From Todiramphus chloris collaris (lineage: Eukaryota; Chordata; Aves; Coraciiformes; Alcedinidae): a DNA stretch of 64,000 nucleotides. The position numbers and the translations under genes are program-made. This document shows, piece by piece, positions 57,176 to 64,000 of this stretch. Location: NCBI GenBank assembly GCA_025345505.1, contig JANVCC010000185.1:2906500-2970499 (forward strand), in the 5' to 3' direction. Below the pieces are notes generated by a model that worked only from the letters and a program-made list of their open reading frames with translations, made no database searches and was not told where the DNA came from. The first letter of the stretch is position 1; the number at the start of each line of letters is the position of its first letter.

Positions 57176-60100
57176 CTAAAATATAACATAGATAGGAAAG
57201 TTTATTTCAAGAATAAGAGCAGGGTCAGTACTGAAAGGTACAAAGACACTGTACCTAATGCAACAACTTTACATACGCATTGTTAATTTAATACATTTAA
57301 TTTAAACCACTAGAGAGCTAGAAATACTGGATTGTTATTGCAAGGGTACTGAAAAGGAAGGCAATAAGTTCTGAAGTTACTTTAAGTAAACATGATTCTC
57401 ACAATAGCATGAGAATTTCCAGTTTAAACCTAGAGAAAGCAAACAAATCTCTGCTTACCAGAATAAGGTCCACTCTGTCTCTCTTACAGTTTCCATACCT
57501 GGTCATTTTAAGGATTTTCCTTTTCATTTCCAAGTCATTCTTTTCTAGGTTCATTATTTTAATAATTTCATCCTGAACAAACATCTATAAAACAAAACAG
57601 GCTGAAAAGATTTCTTTTTATAGGAATTCTGTCACTGTGAAGGTTGCAAATGAGTGATGGAAGCCCGTGTGAAGATCCAGCTTTAGATCTAGAAACATCC
57701 CAGAGTTTAGGGAACTGATCTAGGAGTAGCTGATCAATAGTGGCCAACCAACATATTTTAAAGATAAGATTGTGTTAAAGGTGACACCCAAAACAGTCAA
57801 AAACGAGGAGATTTAGAAGCCTAATTCCCATTCCTCTACAAAATTGCATATGCCTGGAATATTTAGAGTAATGAGGTTAGCCTATAATTATTCAAGCATT
57901 TCAGACAATGCTGTTTTCTCCTCTAATCACCTCAGTTACACTGCCAGAATCCTCCCCAATTTCACATTTCTGCCTTTTCACCATTGCAATATCTGCTCTC
58001 TTCACTGTCTGGTTATCATACACTTCTCATTTCCAGAATGTACCTTGACATCATCAACATCACTTCTGCAATGAGCTCTGGAACACAACGATCCCAAATT
58101 TTCCTTCATCCATGGAAGTGTGTTTGGATTTGCAGGTACTTGATATTCTGCACGTAGCAACTCACGGGCCAAATCAAATATAATCTGTAACAACAACACC
58201 ACAGTACTAACGAAAACTGAATCTCTCACTGATGCCTTCCCAAAGTTCTCAGCACTTCTGAAGGATATTGGGCTGGTGACAGTAGAGGTTCGCACCTCTA
58301 CTGATGCACTTCCATCACTGGTGTTCCTATAGATGGTATCCTGATGACCATTGCCTAAAGAGCACATAAACCTGTATGGCAGAAGGTATTGAACAGTACT
58401 GTGTGAACGCTCAATAAATATGGATGGCTTATATGAAAGGCCCTGATGGGACCCTTTAGTCTTCCTGTGTAGACAGGGGTCCACAAAACTCAATAGTTTC
58501 AGGATGCTGAGGAAGACAATGTGTCCAAACTCAGCAGGATGTTCAAGGCAGGAGACCTGGACTCTTAACCTGCAGCTTTCCAAGAAGCCTGGCTTTTTCT
58601 GAACAGACCCAAACTGGACACTGGGCTTGGTGTCCAGGGTGTTGTGACTGATGAGCTCTCACAAAACTCGTATCACAGCAACAACATCTATTAGTAGAAT
58701 TATTTTTCAGTAGATTACCAGAAGCAGTATTTTGCAATACCTCTTTCAGTGTTCTTGTAGCTATATTTAGTGCCAGCAGCTAGAATATCAAGTACTAGAT
58801 AATATTCAGTACTATATGAATCAGCCTACAGAACACTGGAGAAGTTTAATAACAGTTAGTGCTTTAAAAATACCTGATTATACATCCTCTTGCTTTCCAT
58901 TTCTAGATCGTTCCCTTGGAGATCATTGCTTTCAAAGTTCTTTGGCACACCAATTCTCCTGAAATTTGAGCCTATATTTTCTGGGGTCCATAATTCCTCC
59001 ACAGCATGTGCAGATAATTTCTTCACATATGAAGTGTAATGTGGTATCACAAGAGGTATTTCAGCAGTTCTCTTCCAAGGAGCTGAGTGCCACTGATCGA
59101 ATTTGTACAAGTACTGCTTTGGTGTTTGCCTCACCAGCATATGTTGGTCAGAGTCAGGCTGATCAAAGTCTTCAGAGCTTCCAAAAACACCAGCATCAAG
59201 GATTTTTATAAGGAGCTTTAGTAGAGAGGGGGGAAAAAATTAAAGCTGGGTGACACGCTCCATTTTATTCCACAGTTTTTAGAGATAGTGTGATTATTAG
59301 AAACTGATTAAGGTTACACTTAAAACCAACTTCTTACTCTGTGCTCAAAGAAAGGCTTACTGATGTGTCATTTTAAAAATACCTATTTTTACTGTATTTG
59401 GTAACAGTCAGAATTAGAATTCCAAATTTGGAGTTCTATGAAAATTTTTTATATTTTGAGACCTTTTTGTTCTGCATTAGGACTACTCTTCCCACTCCCC
59501 CCAAGCAAAACTGGTTTGTCTTTCGTTGATTTGGTTCTTTTAACTTCCTGTGGTATTACTCCCTGATGGGATGATAAGAACTAGCTGGGCAATACAAGTG
59601 CTTCCCAATTTTAGGTCCAACACTTAAGCAGACAAAAACTTACTGACTGTACTTACTGGCAAAGTAGCTGGAGGAGAAGTCTCTGAAGATAAAAGAAATA
59701 TCTTGTCTGCTTCTGATCCATGTTTTCTTTTTATCTTCTTATATTCTTTAACTGCATCAGCTACAAATTTAGTTACAATTCTTTTTTCTACTGTGTGACA
59801 ACCACGAATGCTAAACATATCAAAATCACACAGCAAAACATCAGAAACCTTTGCTAATTGCTCAGATAAGATGGCAACTGAATTTTCTTTGAGGAGGAAC
59901 TGTCTCTGATTGCCTTCTCGTCTCAGGCCTTTGCCATAATTCAGCATGTCTTTTTCAAAGGCACTTTTATATCTGTATTGAGCTGTTTGAGAAAATGTAA
60001 TTAAAGTGTCCAACAGAAGTTTTCTACAGAGTTCACTTGCAATATCACCAGCGAGTTTATTTCTTTCGTGATCCTCCACCAAACAACAAATGGTTTTGTT

Positions 60101-63100
60101 TGTGTTTACCTTATCTGTGTTACCAGTCTCACTTTTCACTGGAAACATGTCTGCAAGTATCCTTTGTTTCATTTGTGTCAGTTGTGGCTTTTCTTTATCT
60201 GATCCTAAGCACGTTAAGTTATTTTTTGAGGGGAATTCATTACACTTAGTCTGGTCAGAACACAGAAGCTTCTGCTCTTTTCCAGAGTGTAACCTGCACT
60301 GGTTTTCTTTCACTTCTGATCCTCCTGCACTGTTTGTGTCTTCAGCTTTCTGCTCTGTAAGCCCACCTCCCTGCTTATCTTTAGAGTATTTGCAGTCTCT
60401 TTTGAAGAATTCATCATCCTCAGAGTCAGAGTCTTCATCCCCAGTAGAACTGGAACCATTTTCATTAGCCCCCAGCAGGTGAGAAATCTCATCAGGTCTG
60501 ACAAAGATACCACAGTGCTGAGCACACTCAAAATACTTCACCCCTTTGTAAGTTCCAGCATTATCACCTTCAGCTTTGTCAAGTGCAACACCAGCCCAAT
60601 GGCCACTGTCAAAGCAGGTCCGTCCTTTGAACTTCAGGGTTCCAGGTTGGGTCTGCTTTACTAACACTCTGTCCCCAATTTCAAATGCTAACAGTGGGTC
60701 CTCACTGTCCTCCTCCGCTTTGGGCAGTGCTAGATATGTTTGGCATTGTTTCCTCATGAAGTCTGGACTTTCACCGACCTGACCAGAAGGAATAGGATTT
60801 GACACAGGCAGAAGCTCCAAACCCTGCAATGGTGTCTCACGTTCTTCTTGTTGGTGTTCTAATAATCCCTCCTTCACACTGGAAATTTCTTTAACTAAAG
60901 ATTGTTCTGAGAGACTACAATCCTGGTGGGAAAAAGCACCAGTTGCCTCTTGATTGAGCAAGGGAAATTCTTCAGGCACAGTGTTATCAGGTAATGGGGG
61001 CAGTGCATCCATTTTAAGTGATATATCTTCATCCATACACTGCATAGTCTCTGAGACTGTCATTTGTTCTGGTGGAGATGGAAAATCATCCATACTGAAG
61101 GTAGAATCATCATTTTTTGTTGCATCTGCACCTAAAGGGGGAGGAGGAAGATCTTCACTTGGAAATGACAAATCCTTTTTACTAGAGGATGGCAAGTCAG
61201 CACTTCCATAGGATAATACTTCATCTACAGGAGACAGTATTTCTGACAAGGTATCTTCATCAGTTGGAGGGGGACCCTCATCACTAACAAAAATTGTATC
61301 ATCTTCACATTTGGAAGAGCACCTCTCAGCTTGAAACAATTGGTTTTTTGAGGAAACAGAAGAAAACAGTCCCTTCCTTGCTTCCTTTATGGCTTGCCTT
61401 TCGGTTGTTGAGTTGCCTTGATTTCCTGTGGCCGCCCTTTGCAGAGACTCAGATGAAGGGGTTTCTTTGTGTACTTCCTCAGAAATTCCTGCCATGTATG
61501 TGGACATGGTGCTGAGTTTGCTGGATGCGAGCTTCTCATTTGAAAGCTGTGCATGGCTACTTTTGTCTCCTGAAACTGAGAAGTTTATTGAAGATAGACA
61601 TGGTAATAATTTGTTACTTGTAATATTTTGATCAGGTGGGAAAGAGACAGCGTTCCTAAGTTGGTCAGTAACTGAATCTAGACATTTCAAAGAACCTGTC
61701 GGTGGAAACCCCGTTAAATCTCTGTTGTGATCCACAAATAAACTGTTAACTCCCACATCCTTTTTCACTCCGCTAGTTGTAGAATCAAGTTTGTGCTGTT
61801 CAGAGATTTTAGGCGAGTAAATATCATTGCATGAAGAGCTGGCTACTGCATCTTTATCATGTTTTGTGATGTCCCGAGAACAGGTTTTGTTTCTACTGTA
61901 GTTCTCTGAGGTGTCAGAATGTGGCTCATCCATTCCCTTGGCAGGGTTGTCAGACTGGGAGGAATCTGCTGACTTTGGTTTAGAGGCATTTGCTTTCTCT
62001 GATGGAATGAAAGAAAGCAAATCAGTGGAGCCATGATCTGAAACATCTCCAGGGTATTTCTGGAGGTGTGGGGAAGTCTCAGTGCTGTCATCTTTGGGTA
62101 CTTCGTGTTCATAGTGTTGGGCACTAGGCAACATTTCCCTTCCATTACTTATTGCTTTTAGTGTCTCTTTTGAAACATCAGGAAACACATCACCGTTGTC
62201 ATAGTCAGACTCTTCTGGGATACTCACATCTGTGTCCTCTCCATTCTTCAGCTTGAATTCCAAATCTGAAACAGAGCTTTCTGAGATGTCAATCCAAACC
62301 GCAGATACTTTCTGAAATTCTGGGGGTGAAGAATCTGATTTGGCACTTTCACTTCTCAGAGAGAGGTTGTTTGATTTGGACAGTGATTCAGTGGGAGTTA
62401 ATCCTTCAGAAAATGCTCTTAAATTTAGTTGTTCATCAGAAGCTTCATGATAAATATGATCCAAATGCTTGAAACAATGACTGCCATCCACACGATGAAT
62501 CTCATAAGGGACAGGTTTTTCCACTTCTTTAACTGGAACGTAAATATTAACTGAAATATTAAATAAAAAAAAAATTAACTGAGGATAAGACCTGGAAACA
62601 AAACTAACTCCAGAATGGCCTGTTGAAGTCTATCATCAACTGATCTATGTTCTTTTAAACAGAACATCCTTAAATTATTTTTTAAAATTACTCAAAAGAG
62701 AGTAAGTTGTTAATGACACAATCAGAGTAAGTTATGATTTCGTTCTCAGGAAGCCGTGTAATCATCTCTCATAATAAACCTTTGGGAGATCTCCATCTTG
62801 CCCAGAAGTGATTTATATATTGGGTATGGTGAGCAAGACACTTTGGTAATAAATGAGAAGATTGTCTCTCTCTCTCTGTCTGGATTAACATTTGATTGAA
62901 GTGGTTGAAACAGATTAGACATAATAGCATTAAATATGATTTACCAGTTCCTTGAAGAGTATTTTCTGCCTGAACCAGGCATAAGTTACACAGAGTAGAA
63001 AGCACCCCCAAGCCTTTCGCTGTGAACTTGCTGTCACATGGATTAACATCTTCATTGTCTTTAGGATCTGTCTTCAGGTTTGTATGAAGTGTCTTCTCCT

Positions 63101-63713
63101 CCTTCACGGATTCCTAGGATGGAAATATTCAAGAGACATAGTAGGCAGATGGGTACAAAAATTAGATAAGAGATTATATCTACATGTTCACACTAAGGTA
63201 TCTAAGCACACATGGACTCCTCTGCACGTATCCCCACATTGGGGCTGCACAGGACATGGGAAAGGGACTATTTTCCTCAGCTGCTGTGGGCAAATCATAG
63301 TTTGCTGCTCCAGGGACAGGTTTAGTTTCTCATGGAACAACACAGCACTTATGCACAGGAGAGGACAAACACATTGTCACCAGTTCCCAACACAAAGTGG
63401 AAGGGACAGGGAGTTGTGATGAATCAGCCCCTGACAAAATTTAGTCTTCATCTGAAGGTCACATAATCAACACACAAAACTGATTTCTACTTGCTGTTCC
63501 TAACTGGCAAATGAGTCTTGTGCTGGTTCTATCCTAAAGCAAATATAATCCAAGGTACCCTTTCTGTAGGCAGAAATGGAATCCCAGAGATGGTCCTTAC
63601 CAGAAATGAACACTTTCTTCCCTCTCTTGCCATGGTTGTGCATATAGGTTCTTCCATCCTAGCTGAAGGTGTGTGTTCCAGAGATAATGAACCATGATCC
63701 TGAGCATTAAGCT
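57020..63713 (-). CDS. CCDC187: CEP350-related CAP-Gly protein, C-terminal part (seven exons, 5'-truncated by window)
   Basis: Seven in-phase exons encode the last roughly 1,310 residues. A long disordered, Ser/Asp/Glu-rich region is followed by a CAP-Gly domain (IGDRVLVKQTQPGTLKFKG, GHWAGVALD, GDNAGTYKGVKYF, about 60480-60690), then a conserved C-terminal region (AVEELWTPENI, KRMYNQIIFDLARELL, KRDRVDLILIQELHKEEPQW, DTLIFDTIRVLNQI). Both parts match the C-terminal third of CEP350 (CAP350), a centrosomal microtubule-anchoring protein that binds FOP/CEP43. Position next to QSOX2 and LHX3 identifies it as the chromosome-9-type paralog, CCDC187, rather than CEP350, which sits by QSOX1 and LHX4. 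Centrosome or microtubule function is inferred. Upstream exons lie beyond 64000. Confidence 0.88.
57459..57584 (-). CDS. CCDC187: CCDC187 exon (MFVQDEIIKI)
   Basis: The acceptor GTTTTATAG precedes 57584 and the donor GTAAGC follows 57459. It encodes 42 residues from MFVQDEIIKIMNL to GNCKRDRVDLIL; KRDRVDxIL is shared with CEP350. Confidence 0.93.
58044..58184 (-). CDS. CCDC187: CCDC187 exon (IIFDLARELL)
   Basis: The acceptor TTGTTACAG precedes 58184 and the donor GTACAT follows 58044. It encodes IIFDLARELLRAEYQ and LPWMKENLG through DVDDVK. The reading frame stays open for about 400 nt into the upstream intron, which is probably chance. Confidence 0.92.
58874..59215 (-). CDS. CCDC187: CCDC187 exon (LLIKILDAG to KRMYNQ)
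   Basis: The acceptor CTCTACTAAAG precedes 59215 and the donor GTATTT follows 58874. It encodes 114 residues, including AHAVEELWTPENIGSN and MESKRMYNQ, which align with CEP350 HNAAEELWKW and ESTSKRVYKQ. Confidence 0.92.
59657..62550 (-). CDS. CCDC187: CCDC187 giant exon with disordered region and CAP-Gly domain
   Basis: One 2,894-nt exon; acceptor AATATTTCAG before 62550, donor GTAAGT after 59657. The first two thirds are low-complexity, acidic and Ser-rich, with recurring short D-[LF]-P-x-P motifs (60987-61283). The CAP-Gly domain follows (60480-60690), with GDNAGTY at the conserved GKNDG position; then an acidic patch (SSTGDEDSDSEDDEFF) and a helical stretch. CAP-Gly domains bind EEY/F tails and EB proteins. 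Confidence 0.93.
60480..60690 (-). other. CCDC187: CAP-Gly domain of CCDC187
   Basis: The encoded block runs FEIGDRVLVKQTQPG, FKGRTCFDSGHWAGVALD, GDNAGTYKGVKYFEC and GIFVRPDEISHLLG. The Gly-rich fold residues, the W-A-G-V-x-L-D strand and the loop GDNAGTY (CEP350: GNNNGTY) are present, so the domain looks intact. Confidence 0.93.
62945..63113 (-). CDS. CCDC187: CCDC187 exon (ESVKEEKTLH)
   Basis: The acceptor TCCATCCTAG precedes 63113 and the donor GTAAAT follows 62945. It encodes ESVKEEKTLHTNLKTDP to NTLQGT and joins the giant exon as ...LQGT-VNIYVPVKE. I recognise no domain. Confidence 0.8.
63601..63713 (-). CDS. CCDC187: CCDC187 exon, most 5' in window
   Basis: The acceptor TACCTTTCAG precedes 63713 and the donor GTAAGG follows 63601. 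It encodes (E)LNAQDHGSLSLEHTPS through GRKCSFL, in phase with the next exon. No further exon is evident in 63714-64000; the gene continues beyond the window. Confidence 0.75.
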
Positions 63714-64000
63714 CTGAAAGGTACAACATTCAGTTACAATGTTTCCACTGCTGCAATTTTAATTTTATTTTTTTGCTTATCTCAGTCAAAAAGGCTTAAA
63801 TATATTTCTCATGTGACTTTTTCCTACACATTCCTTGTCACACCAACAGAAGCTGAAAGGACCAGTGACTTTATTTTTCCAGGCATCACCTGACATATCA
63901 TCCAGTTACATAGCAGCTACTGGAAAGCCCATTTCCATAAATTCCTATGGTCCTTGTCTACCTATCCATAGCTGCTACCTCAACAAAACCACGTACACCC

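Noticed and set aside
62865..62877. CT microsatellite in a CCDC187 intron
   Set aside because: Only about 13 bp, too short to be informative.

Overview
This is vertebrate nuclear DNA, most likely from a bird. Three multi-exon genes with GT..AG introns are all read on the minus strand. Two LINE 3' tails of the CR1 type, the repeat family that dominates bird genomes, lie at 23.16-23.43 kb and 24.6-24.7 kb. The encoded LHX3 is 395 aa, the length I recall for chicken LHX3. Compact introns and CpG-rich promoters suggest a small avian chromosome. The order LHX3 - QSOX2 - CCDC187, all in one orientation, matches human 9q34.3 as I recall it.

Layout from left to right. 1-14.8 kb is non-coding DNA downstream of LHX3, with several AT-rich, homeodomain-motif-dense patches but no gene I can support. 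14.8-22.4 kb is LHX3: six coding exons, a likely 3' UTR, a degenerate GATA-like repeat in intron 1 and a large CpG island. 22.4-25.5 kb is the LHX3 upstream flank, with PITX- and LHX-type sites and CR1 remnants. 25.5-53.0 kb is QSOX2: twelve coding exons giving 679 aa, with a candidate 3' UTR of 0.3 or 3.7 kb. 53.04-53.34 kb is the QSOX2 promoter, which carries an 11-copy, 22-bp tandem array of RFX X-box-like motifs. 53.3-57.0 kb is intergenic. 57.0-63.7 kb holds the last seven exons of a CEP350-related gene with a CAP-Gly domain, best named CCDC187 by position; its 5' part lies beyond the window.

The genes are not an operon and belong to different processes: pituitary and motor-neuron transcription (LHX3), Golgi or secreted disulfide formation (QSOX2), and probably centrosome or microtubule biology (CCDC187). 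Their linkage is informative because the paralogs LHX4 - QSOX1 - CEP350 are also neighbours at human 1q25, so the block looks like one side of an ancient whole-genome-duplication paralogon.

Every exon boundary given was read from splice sites and checked for codon phase. All exon joins keep frame: LHX3 1188 nt, QSOX2 2040 nt, CCDC187 partial. The strongest unexplained signal is the X-box array upstream of QSOX2. Next come a Trp-to-Ser change beside the QSOX2 CGHC active site, a candidate LHX4-like alternative first exon of LHX3, and a near-identical 173-bp duplication in two QSOX2 introns.
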